From the NCBI GenBank assembly GCA_017745015.1, contig JAGIAF010000091.1, positions 1,814-11,446 on the forward strand: a stretch of DNA of 9,633 nucleotides, read 5' to 3'. How positions within the stretch are numbered: position 1 is the stretch's first letter; every line of letters starts with the position of its first letter. This document shows, in pieces, positions 1 through 6,533 of this stretch. Made by a program: the position numbers and the translations under genes. The DNA is from Bdellovibrio sp. GTDB lineage: Bacteria; Bdellovibrionota; Bdellovibrionia; Bdellovibrionales; Bdellovibrionaceae. The notes beneath the pieces are model-generated. The model had not been told where the DNA came from and did no database searches. It was given only the letters and a program-made list of their open reading frames with translations.

Positions 1-159
1 TCTTTTTGTTTATTCGGCTTATTTTGGGAATAACTTAAGTGTTTGTTTTACTTGAAGGATTTGTCGCGAAATTTTGAAATCTCACGAAGCAGGACAAAGG
101 TCTGTAAACGATATGTGGGATTAAATATATGCGATTTGAACTGTTTTTTTGGAAAATTT
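1..159. other. Intergenic, no gene seen
   Basis: AT-rich stretch downstream of the minus-strand metzincin-like gene. Short open frames on both strands here lack a ribosome binding site and any recognisable protein feature. I see no strong GC-rich hairpin followed by a T-run on the minus strand that would serve as terminator for the gene ending at 160, so that transcript may run on or end by another mechanism. Confidence 0.6.
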
Positions 160-2262
160 CTATTTCTGACGAATGAATTTGCGACCTTGTTCAACGAAAA
201 TAACATCACCTTTAGTGGCGCCATAGGAGTTGCCTTTAAGGTCCATGATCGTAACGTTGCCTTCGCGAAGGTTGCTGACGAAGCGTGAGTTGCCAAGCTT
301 GCTCTTAACGGTGTCGTAATCATTGTTATTCACGAAAGTGACGACTTCATCTTGAGAGGGGTTTGAGGTTGAACCGGAGCGGTTCGCAGAAGATGGTCTT
401 CTGTTGCCACCCTCAATACGACGAGGTTCAGAGGAACTACTAGAGCTTGAACCATTCAAGCTTGAAGTTGAGCCAGCGCTCGCTGCAATACCTCCGCTAC
501 CACCTGCTGAGGCCATCTCTGTATTAGCTGAGTTTGCAGAGGCCTGAGTGGCTGCGACAGAGGCTGGGCTGCGAGAGCCAGAGCGTGATGTCGTTGGAGC
601 CAGTGATTGCGAATTAGAACCGCTGGAACTCTGATCAAAATTTTGCGATGAGGCCGCTGCCCTTTGTGTCGAGCGAGATTTTTTTGTCAGATCAATTTCT
701 TCAACGATTCGCTCGCCCGGTCGCAATCCCGAAGAGGAGCTGTCGTTGTCGTTTTTACTTTGATAGCGGCCGTGACGTGCTTGATAACGATCGCCAGATC
801 TTGAGCTGCTGGCAACATCAGAGTCGCTGGAAGATGAGCTCGAAGTCGATGAAGTAGATGCTGCATCTGAAGCTGAAGATTCAGCGCGCGATGTTGATCT
901 TGATCCAGAGCCTCTGCTGCTTGATTCATAAGAAGAGGTTGAGTCTGACTCAGTTGATTCCGCTGCAATAGCTTGAGTGTTAGAAGCACCCATGACTTGA
1001 TTTGCCATTCTGAGAACCGGAGCACTTGTCGCCACGCTATCTTGCGCGGCTTTTTGTATGCCTTCAGGGGATTTGTCAGTTTTAGTTGCAGCAAGTTTTT
1101 CGGCTGAAGGAACGACAGCCTTTGCATTTGCGATTTCTGATTTCATATCAACGCCGTCAGAACCGCCGCCTCGTGCACTGGTGCTGGCTATGGTGCGGGA
1201 TAGTTTGGTTTGCGTGGCGGCGACTTTAGTGTTGGCGCCATCCTTCGCGACTTTATCGGCAGCTACATCAACTCTGTCGCGTACGGTAATTGCAGCGTGA
1301 CCAATATTTTCCTTAGAAGTTGCTAGTTCCTTTGGATCGACCACAGGACACATTGCAAGAATTGTTTTCATGGAGGGTTCGTCTTCAAGCCCTGCCTTGT
1401 GCAAAAACTCGTGGCGAACAAGCTTGATGATTTCTTTTTGGTCGCTTTTGTTGAAAACTTTTGGAAAGGTAAAAGTAATTCCCGAACCGGCCTGATAGGT
1501 TGCTTGTGAGGCGCTAATTTTATCACTGACTTCACACTTTATGAGTGGCTTGTCAGTCTTCTGTGTGGCAACTGTTTTAAGATCAATGCTAACCTTGGTC
1601 GACAAAGCTTCCAAATTGATTTTATTATCTTTGGATGTGGCGAACGTGTCTTTGACTTTAGTGCTTTGAATACATTGATGAAAGGACTCAGATTTATTGG
1701 AGAGGCCGTCGTTTGCGGCAGCAGAAAGGGAATCCTTTAAGATACCTGAATAAGGACCTATGTCACCATAGCATGAATCATCCAGATAGGATTCAATTGT
1801 TATTTCAGTTGCCTTAGACATAACGACATTTGCAACTACCTCGGCGACCTCATTTGATGATTTTTTGGCAGTCGCACATTCGTCATCGAGAACTCCGTTG
1901 TAAATCTTTGCCTTAGTTGTTTCATCCGTAACAACTTCTAGGCCGCTTTTTGAGTTGGGCTTAAGGATGACGACTCTTAGATTTTGATTGGGAAGTAACT
2001 TTTGAACTCTAACGGAGCGAATAGCATCGCCATCAAAACGAGTAGTTACTTCGGTGTCACCTGATTTAATAAACCAATAATCGATTTTGCCATCAAGATC
2101 TGAATCCAAACGGATGTCCTGATAGTTACCGAATGCTAGAGCGAACTGACCGGGAGCCACACCTTGATTATAGATAATATCATCCAACGTAATTTTACGG
2201 GATAGGGCCGGTTGGGCCCAAGTCGAAGTCCACGTAAAAATGATCGCAAGAATGGTTTTCAT
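160..2262 (-). CDS. Secreted metzincin-like protein with long Ser-rich tail
   Basis: 700 residues. The N-terminus MKTILAIIFTWTSTWA is a short signal peptide with likely cleavage after A16. An Asp-rich calcium-loop-like motif DSDLDGKID lies at 53-61. The central domain contains HEFLHKAGLED at 284-294, which fits the metzincin pattern HExxHxxGxxD (zinc ligands H284, H288, D294; base E285). M304, ten residues after D294, could be the Met-turn. An Asp third ligand is known in the snapalysin (M7) type. Residues about 435-636 are a low-complexity Ser/Arg/Ala region with poly-Ser runs, probably a disordered linker. Residues about 638-700 look like a small globular C-terminal domain. The start is preceded by AT-rich sequence without a clear Shine-Dalgarno, but the signal peptide supports it. 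Proteolytic activity is inferred from the motif alone; the overall family is not recognised. The gene diverges from the papain-like protease gene. Confidence 0.8.
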   Translation of the reverse strand: MKTILAIIFTWTSTWAQPALSRKITLDDIIYNQGVAPGQFALAFGNYQDIRLDSDLDGKIDYWFIKSGDTEVTTRFDGDAIRSVRVQKLLPNQNLRVVILKPNSKSGLEVVTDETTKAKIYNGVLDDECATAKKSSNEVAEVVANVVMSKATEITIESYLDDSCYGDIGPYSGILKDSLSAAANDGLSNKSESFHQCIQSTKVKDTFATSKDNKINLEALSTKVSIDLKTVATQKTDKPLIKCEVSDKISASQATYQAGSGITFTFPKVFNKSDQKEIIKLVRHEFLHKAGLEDEPSMKTILAMCPVVDPKELATSKENIGHAAITVRDRVDVAADKVAKDGANTKVAATQTKLSRTIASTSARGGGSDGVDMKSEIANAKAVVPSAEKLAATKTDKSPEGIQKAAQDSVATSAPVLRMANQVMGASNTQAIAAESTESDSTSSYESSSRGSGSRSTSRAESSASDAASTSSTSSSSSSDSDVASSSRSGDRYQARHGRYQSKNDNDSSSSGLRPGERIVEEIDLTKKSRSTQRAAASSQNFDQSSSGSNSQSLAPTTSRSGSRSPASVAATQASANSANTEMASAGGSGGIAASAGSTSSLNGSSSSSSSEPRRIEGGNRRPSSANRSGSTSNPSQDEVVTFVNNNDYDTVKSKLGNSRFVSNLREGNVTIMDLKGNSYGATKGDVIFVEQGRKFIRQK

Positions 2263-2391
2263 TACTAAATTTTTCGGTCAAAGATCTGATTTTCTTAAAC
2301 ATATTCGTATTTAAATCAGTCTTTGTTGGTCCAAAGTCTGGGTTCGTAATTTTAGCTAGGAGCTATCGTCTCAATTTAGGACGATAGAGAT
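2263..2391. promoter_or_regulatory. Divergent promoter region
   Basis: 129 bp between two divergent secreted-protein genes. For the plus-strand gene a possible promoter is TTGTTG (2323-2328), an 18-nt spacer and TAATTT (2347-2352). For the minus-strand gene a TTGGAC-like -35 and AT-rich -10 candidates can be drawn, but none is convincing. A perfect 7-bp inverted repeat, CTGATTT (2286-2292) and AAATCAG (2313-2319), lies centrally and could be an operator. Two loosely similar segments, GGTCAAAGATCTGA (2276-2289) and GGTCCAAAGTCTGG (2328-2341), are in the same orientation. All assignments here are by eye. Confidence 0.4.
2358..2391 (+). promoter_or_regulatory. Leader hairpin between SD-like AGGAG and start codon
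   Basis: CTATCGTC (2363-2370) and GACGATAG (2380-2387) are perfect complements, giving an 8-bp stem with a 9-nt loop directly upstream of the ATG at 2392. AGGAG (2358-2362) abuts the 5' side of the stem. If the stem forms, AGGAG is brought to within about 4 nt of the ATG; unfolded it is 29 nt away. If transcription starts from the TAATTT candidate, the 5' end would fall near 2358-2360 and the hairpin would instead cap the message. Confidence 0.5.
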
Positions 2392-3501
2392 ATGAAACAC
2401 GCTTTCCTAACGGCATTTTTTTGCTTTTTTTTGGCATCAAATTGTTATGCACAGTTCTATGGATTCAACAAGGTCGATCAGTCGCTAAAGGCAACAGATC
2501 AAATTGAAATTACAAATATGCCGCCATTGATGAGTCAGGATTCGGTTGCCAATTGCTATGCATTTCCTGCCGCGAATCTTTTAAATGCCGAAGTCTGTAG
2601 GTATGAAAAAATAAAATGTAGCGAACTTCCTCAAGACCAAATGTTTTCCCCCTTGGGATTGGCGCGTTATGGAAGACCCGAAGAGACCAAAGAAAGCGCG
2701 AACTTAAACGCGAAGAATAAGAATGCGGATGCGCTTCAGGGGCCTGATGGCGGAAATTCTTTTAATATTCTCAATTACGTTACACGCTATCTGAGTGCTC
2801 CTTCCGAGAAATGCATGTCGCTTGATCGTATATTGAGTAAAGTTGGCGGGGCTGATCAGGTAAATGAAATGCAAGTCCATGCGTTTCAACGTCTGGAGCA
2901 GATGTATAGTAAATCAAAGAAAATCAAAAGTGACTGTGCAGACTGTTTGAGTAATTTCTATGCTTCAGCCCAGGACGAAATTGAAAAGAATTTCGACGTA
3001 AAAGTTAGTAGCGATCGCTTATTAAAAATGTTTGCACAAAGCACCTACACTGAATTCTTCGATCGACTTTTTACGCCCAGTGAATGTTATCGTGCTAAAA
3101 ATTCTGCCTTTCTTGAGTCGAAGGTTGAACCTGATAGCTATCCTCCTGAAGGCATAGAAAATGGAAACTACGCTGGTGCGATTGAACAAATTAAAGATAC
3201 GCTAACAAGTGGTCGCCCCCTTGCTCTTGGTAATATTTGTGGAGACAAAGAACCAAAGCCAAAGGACAAGAAAACGAAAAAACCCCAATGCAAAGCATTC
3301 CACGAAGTTACTGTTGCTGGCTATCGCAAGGTTTGTGACAAAAAGAACAAATGTCGTGATGTTGTTAAGGTCATCAATAGTTGGGGCAAGAGTTGGCAAG
3401 AGCAAAATGATGAGGGATGGCTTGACGCAAAGTCATTATTGGACCGCACTTTTTACGAAGAAGGAACACTTACGTGGCTCAAAGACAAAGCACAGGAATA
3501 G
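2392..3501 (+). CDS. Secreted papain-like (C1-type) cysteine protease
   Basis: 369 residues. The signal peptide ends near SNCYA-Q (cleavage after A20). The papain-fold catalytic set is visible: Q49 (oxyanion hole) and C55 in SQDSVANCYAF, H304 in AFHEVTVAGY, and N329 in VINSWGKSW, with the typical downstream GW. This order (Q, C, H, N) is diagnostic of C1-type peptidases. C55 and H304 are about 249 residues apart against about 134 in papain. The extra sequence is helical-looking and Cys-rich (including CADC) and ends in a Lys/Pro-rich loop (about 283-300) just before the histidine. There is no obvious long inhibitory propeptide between the signal peptide and the catalytic cysteine. The downstream gene overlaps it by 28 nt, so the two are probably coupled. 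Likely periplasmic or exported; substrate unknown. Confidence 0.82.
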   Translation: MKHAFLTAFFCFFLASNCYAQFYGFNKVDQSLKATDQIEITNMPPLMSQDSVANCYAFPAANLLNAEVCRYEKIKCSELPQDQMFSPLGLARYGRPEETKESANLNAKNKNADALQGPDGGNSFNILNYVTRYLSAPSEKCMSLDRILSKVGGADQVNEMQVHAFQRLEQMYSKSKKIKSDCADCLSNFYASAQDEIEKNFDVKVSSDRLLKMFAQSTYTEFFDRLFTPSECYRAKNSAFLESKVEPDSYPPEGIENGNYAGAIEQIKDTLTSGRPLALGNICGDKEPKPKDKKTKKPQCKAFHEVTVAGYRKVCDKKNKCRDVVKVINSWGKSWQEQNDEGWLDAKSLLDRTFYEEGTLTWLKDKAQE

Positions 3502-3881
3502 TTATTATTGCATTTTTGCTGAGCTTTGCGGCGCAAGCTGGTGAGTTTTCATTGCGGTACTATAACAACGACAAATATGAGTTGGTGAAAATCACCGAAG
3601 TTCAAAAAACTCGTGTTACTTCAAACTGTATCAAGAACGGCAAGCCTTCATGCAAAGCTTGGAGTATTTTTCTCGGCAAACCATTTAAGGTTAGCGCGCA
3701 AAAAGTACCATTGTTGGGCAATCCCGCAGCCCACTATTGTTGGGATGTGGGAGCGAAGAATCGCATTCTTAAGGCAGACAATAATGAGCAAACCGACTAT
3801 TGCGTTTTTGACGACAATTCGATGATTGATTCCTGGGACTTGTACTACAAGCACTTCCCTCCTCCTCCGCCGATTAAATAG
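3474..3881 (+). CDS. Small secreted DUF333-type protein
   Basis: 135 residues with a GTG start. AAGGA (3461-3465) lies 8 nt upstream, and the frame opens inside the end of the papain-like protease gene (28-nt overlap), which points to translational coupling. A hydrophobic segment (about 9-21) ends in AQA-GEF, a signal peptidase I site. Residues 83-128 match the DUF333 pattern from memory: NPAAHYC at the start, a central glycine/isoleucine stretch, then DYCVFDDNSMIDSWDLYY. The two domain cysteines are C89 and C110; a further pair, C52 and C60, sits upstream. The protein ends in a poly-Pro tail. DUF333 proteins are often labelled putative hemolysins, but that name has little functional support, so I do not assign haemolysis. 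It could be an accessory, inhibitor or substrate of the overlapping protease. Confidence 0.75.
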   Translation: MAQRQSTGIVIIAFLLSFAAQAGEFSLRYYNNDKYELVKITEVQKTRVTSNCIKNGKPSCKAWSIFLGKPFKVSAQKVPLLGNPAAHYCWDVGAKNRILKADNNEQTDYCVFDDNSMIDSWDLYYKHFPPPPPIK

Positions 3882-3922
3882 GGCTGCGGAACGGCATAAG
3901 TGTTCGAATTTGAGGTTCTCTC

Positions 3923-3975
3923 TAAGGGAAGGCGCTTGACACTGTTTAGGTGTCTGATAGTGTCACCCTCCCTTA
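3923..3975 (+). promoter_or_regulatory. Candidate promoter and nested inverted repeats before guaD
   Basis: TTGACA (3936-3941), a 16-nt spacer and TAGTGT (3958-3963) preceded by TGA (an extended -10) form a good sigma70-type promoter. It would start transcription near 3969-3971, leaving only about 4-6 nt before the ATG. The same stretch holds GACAC (3938-3942), which can pair either with GTGTC (3950-3954) or, as GACACT (3938-3943), with AGTGTC (3959-3964). An outer 7-bp stem, TAAGGGA (3923-3929) with TCCCTTA (3969-3975), includes the A of the start codon. The repeats could be an operator over the promoter or an RNA fold in read-through transcripts. It matches no riboswitch class I know. Confidence 0.5.
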
Positions 3976-4442
3976 TGAATAAAGAATTCATGTTGAGAGC
4001 CATTGAACTCTCTAGACAAAATATGCAGGCAAACGCTGGCGGTCCTTTTGGGGCTGTTATCGTGAAAGATGGCAAAATCATCGGCGAAGGTTGGAATAAA
4101 GTTACTTCCACTAACGATCCGACGGCACATGCTGAAGTAACAGCGATCCGTGATGCTTGCGCAAAGGCGAAGAATTTCTCACTTGCTGGTTCTGAAATCT
4201 ACACAAGCTGTGAACCATGTCCAATGTGCTTAGCGGCGATCTATTGGGCAGGTATTTCAACAATCTATTACGGCAACACTCGTAAAGATGCAGCGGACAT
4301 TAATTTTGCTGACGACTTTATCTATGACGAAATCCCAAAGGACATCAAAGATCGCAAGATCCCGATGGTTCCTTGCTGCCACGATGAAGCCCTCGTGGTG
4401 TTCAAAGAGTGGGAAAATAAGGCTGACAAGATTCCATACTAA
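3975..4442 (+). CDS. guaD: Guanine deaminase
   Basis: 155 residues. Hydrolyses guanine to xanthine and ammonia in purine salvage; cytosolic. It belongs to the zinc cytidine-deaminase fold: zinc ligands H52 (with proton shuttle E54 in TAHAEVTAIR) and C82/C85 in CEPCPMC. The segment FADDFIYDEI (111-120) and the conserved GGPFGAVIVKDG (22-33) follow the Bacillus subtilis GuaD pattern rather than tRNA adenosine deaminase TadA, and the length matches the 156-residue family. I chose the ATG at 3975 because MNKEFMLRAIELSRQ aligns with the family N-terminus. In-frame GTG (3900) and TTG (3936) starts are open. The TTG has an SD-like AAGGGAAGG (3924-3932) but would add 13 non-conserved residues. There is no Shine-Dalgarno directly before 3975; the sequence there is CT-rich. 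Confidence 0.9.
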   Translation: MNKEFMLRAIELSRQNMQANAGGPFGAVIVKDGKIIGEGWNKVTSTNDPTAHAEVTAIRDACAKAKNFSLAGSEIYTSCEPCPMCLAAIYWAGISTIYYGNTRKDAADINFADDFIYDEIPKDIKDRKIPMVPCCHDEALVVFKEWENKADKIPY

Positions 4443-4463
4443 AGACTGGGATATAGATCAGGA

Positions 4464-4488
4464 CTCCAAGGGGTATCGCTTCTTGGAG
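4464..4488 (+). promoter_or_regulatory. Hairpin between guaD and the lipoprotein gene
   Basis: CTCCAAG (4464-4470) and CTTGGAG (4482-4488) are perfect complements. The stem can extend inward through two G-U pairs and one G-C pair to a 5-nt loop. The 3' arm contains GGAG, which lies 11 nt before the lipoprotein ATG and would be its best spaced Shine-Dalgarno. No T-run follows, so this is not a standard intrinsic terminator. It may limit translation of the downstream gene or stabilise the upstream message. Confidence 0.45.
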
Positions 4489-4491
4489 ACA

Positions 4492-4503
4492 ATGGAGGAA
4501 TGA
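4492..4503 (+). other. Three-codon mini-ORF overlapping a start codon
   Basis: ATGGAGGAATGA reads Met-Glu-Glu-stop, and its stop overlaps the lipoprotein start (ATG at 4500). GGAGA (4485-4489) is 2 nt before the mini-ORF ATG and 10 nt before the lipoprotein ATG. The internal GGAGG (4494-4498) is only 1 nt from the lipoprotein ATG, too close to be a normal Shine-Dalgarno. Translation of the mini-ORF is speculative. Confidence 0.25.
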
Positions 4504-6533
4504 AGAACTTTTCATTCCTCTTTTTATTTTTGAGCGTCTTTGTTTTCACTTCCTGCGCAACTAAAGAAAAGCAAATCCCGCGTGATGTCGCTTCTTTGCA
4601 AGCAACCGGCATGGAGGGAATTTGGTTTCTTCAAGGAACAAGCTCTACGCGCGGACCTTATAACGGTGAGCTGGAATTGCGCCGCGCATCTGATGGTACA
4701 TACAACGCCATTCGCATCATCACTTACATTAATTATTTTTACGACGGATTAAAGGTTCAAGAAGTTTGGACTGGAAAAGCAGTTGCGACTGCTGACTCTC
4801 TGACATTGAGTTATGATTTGCGCCAAGGTGACTTCATTACCAAGCTTGGAGATTTGAAGCGAGAAAAGACTGACTTCGTAAATCAGATCAATGTCATCAC
4901 CCGCTTCGTCGGCACTGAAAAAGGTTTGGCGGCACAGTACTCGGATAAGAAAGTTTCTAATTATTCCGAGTGGATCACAAGTCACCGTGCGCTTGAAGCA
5001 AAGCCATTATGGGTGAATGAGCGTCGCAATATCGATGCCCAAGGTCCTAAGATTCCATTGCCAGTTCGTGCAGTGATCAAAGGATTTAAGATGGATATCA
5101 AATACGATAAAGACCCATTAGTGAAATCGTATAGTAAGAGAAAAGAGTTTCAGGAAGAAAACCCGTATATCGTGTTTGATCCAACGGACTTTTACTTCTA
5201 TCGCCAAAATAAAGACATTATCCGCGTTGTGAATAAAGTGACTGACGATATAAGTATCGCAGAAGCTTCAGTGAAGCGTAATGCTTATGCACCCACCTTG
5301 GGAGAGAAAGCAAAAGGCTACGATCAAAATACCGTCACTCATCATATCAACGAACTCGGTATGGTTTCGAAAGCGATCGTTGATGTTGATGGCAACTTGA
5401 TTTCTTATGAGTACGACGGTGACTCTGCATTGTGGACGGGAATGTATATCGGCTCACAAGCAATGCGCTATTTGACGACGAAAAGTCCTGAGTCACTTGC
5501 TAACGTTCGTAAATCCCTAAAAGGTATTTTCCGTTTGATTGATATCACGGATGATCCTAAGGAGTTTGCGAGAACTCTTCGCCCTTACACGGCCGGGCAG
5601 CCAATTCCAACGAAGTGGCATCAAGGTAAAGGCGTATATTCTAATGTGCTTTGGCTTGAGGGTGGTAACAACGATATGATTAAAGGACTTATCCACGGGA
5701 TGCTGTGGGGATCTTTGGTCATTCCAGAATCTGATAAAGAGATGTGGGATCACCTACGCGAAAAGTCTCGTCGCTTGTTAGATTTGGATATTATGGAGGA
5801 GCGTTCGCACAACCTTCCACCCGCTTTGGGTCTTGCAGCGTTGATTAACAAAGACGCTGACCTGCGCTATAAGTATGAAAAAGCCTACGGTTCATTCAAA
5901 AATAAATTCTCCGGCTACAGTTTTGATACGACATTCTATTGGCATGGTAGTGCTGATTGGAGTGGTGTGAATCTTGGTTTGGTGGGAGATATCTCTGCCA
6001 TCGTAATTGCAGAGCATTTAGGCGCGACTAAGATTCGTGATCAGCTCCGGGAACGACTGATGGATTCATGGGTGACCTACAGTCCTTCGCAAAGACATTT
6101 GTTAACCATGGTGGCCTATGGATTCGCTTATGCACCGGGTACTCGCGGTGGAAATTTTCGTGACAAAAGCAGCGAAACGCAATTCCGAGGGGCGTTGGAT
6201 CAGTCGATTTGGGGATTGCGCGAAATACCTTATCCACGTCCAAATTTGAATGTTGAGATTGATCATTCGTTGAACCCTGATTGGTGCATGTCTCCAATCC
6301 CGCGCCTGTTCTGGAAATCATTGAAGCGGCCAGAGCCTCCGATCACCTATTTCTATCAAGGTCTTTATAATTATCCGACATTTGAGTTGGATGCTTATAC
6401 TTCGAACTTCATTTGGAAAGAAGCTGCCTTTATGTATAAAGGCGATCACACCCGTGGTGCTGAATATGCGGGAGTTGATTACCTCTATGGATACTGGCTT
6501 GCGCGCTATGTAGGTGTGCCTAATGTTGACTAG
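4500..6533 (+). CDS. Large lipoprotein, six-hairpin glycosidase-like
   Basis: 677 residues. A hydrophobic leader ends in FTSC, giving a lipobox with C19 as the lipidated residue, so the protein should be membrane-anchored on the periplasmic side or at the outer membrane. Residues about 33-190 look like a beta-rich domain (GIWFLQG, repeated alternating strands). From about 290 onward the pattern is helical with recurring Trp/Gly/Asp-rich turns: DGDSALWTGMYIGSQA (306-321), LEGGNNDMIKGLIHG in the middle, and WHGSADWSGVNLGL (481-494). These are typical of (alpha/alpha)6-toroid carbohydrate-active enzymes or epimerases, where Asp residues in such turns often act in catalysis. I do not recognise a specific family and no reaction is assigned. 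It overlaps the following protease gene by 11 nt and starts 57 nt after guaD. Confidence 0.8.
   Translation: MKNFSFLFLFLSVFVFTSCATKEKQIPRDVASLQATGMEGIWFLQGTSSTRGPYNGELELRRASDGTYNAIRIITYINYFYDGLKVQEVWTGKAVATADSLTLSYDLRQGDFITKLGDLKREKTDFVNQINVITRFVGTEKGLAAQYSDKKVSNYSEWITSHRALEAKPLWVNERRNIDAQGPKIPLPVRAVIKGFKMDIKYDKDPLVKSYSKRKEFQEENPYIVFDPTDFYFYRQNKDIIRVVNKVTDDISIAEASVKRNAYAPTLGEKAKGYDQNTVTHHINELGMVSKAIVDVDGNLISYEYDGDSALWTGMYIGSQAMRYLTTKSPESLANVRKSLKGIFRLIDITDDPKEFARTLRPYTAGQPIPTKWHQGKGVYSNVLWLEGGNNDMIKGLIHGMLWGSLVIPESDKEMWDHLREKSRRLLDLDIMEERSHNLPPALGLAALINKDADLRYKYEKAYGSFKNKFSGYSFDTTFYWHGSADWSGVNLGLVGDISAIVIAEHLGATKIRDQLRERLMDSWVTYSPSQRHLLTMVAYGFAYAPGTRGGNFRDKSSETQFRGALDQSIWGLREIPYPRPNLNVEIDHSLNPDWCMSPIPRLFWKSLKRPEPPITYFYQGLYNYPTFELDAYTSNFIWKEAAFMYKGDHTRGAEYAGVDYLYGYWLARYVGVPNVD

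Noticed and set aside
43..323. Open frames on both strands at the left end (plus 43-288, minus 48-323)
   Set aside because: They overlap the 3' end of the minus-strand gene, lack a ribosome binding site and show no protein-like pattern beyond the overlap.
687..1127. 146-residue minus-strand open frame rich in Leu, Gln and Ala
   Set aside because: It lies in another frame of the Ser-rich tail of the metzincin-like gene; biased codons there keep alternative frames open. It has no ribosome site or domain.
3900..3974. Upstream GTG (3900) or TTG (3936) starts for guaD
   Set aside because: The extra residues are not part of the GuaD family, whose N-terminus aligns from the ATG at 3975. The TTG has a plausible Shine-Dalgarno and is not fully excluded.
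3975..4442. tRNA adenosine deaminase (TadA)
   Set aside because: The zinc motifs are shared, but the FADDFIYDEI segment and the C-terminal pattern match guanine deaminase.
4464..4488. Intrinsic terminator after guaD
   Set aside because: The stem is present but is followed by ACAATGG rather than a T-run.
6028..6321. 97-residue minus-strand open frame
   Set aside because: Entirely inside the lipoprotein gene on the opposite strand, with no signal peptide, domain or ribosome site.
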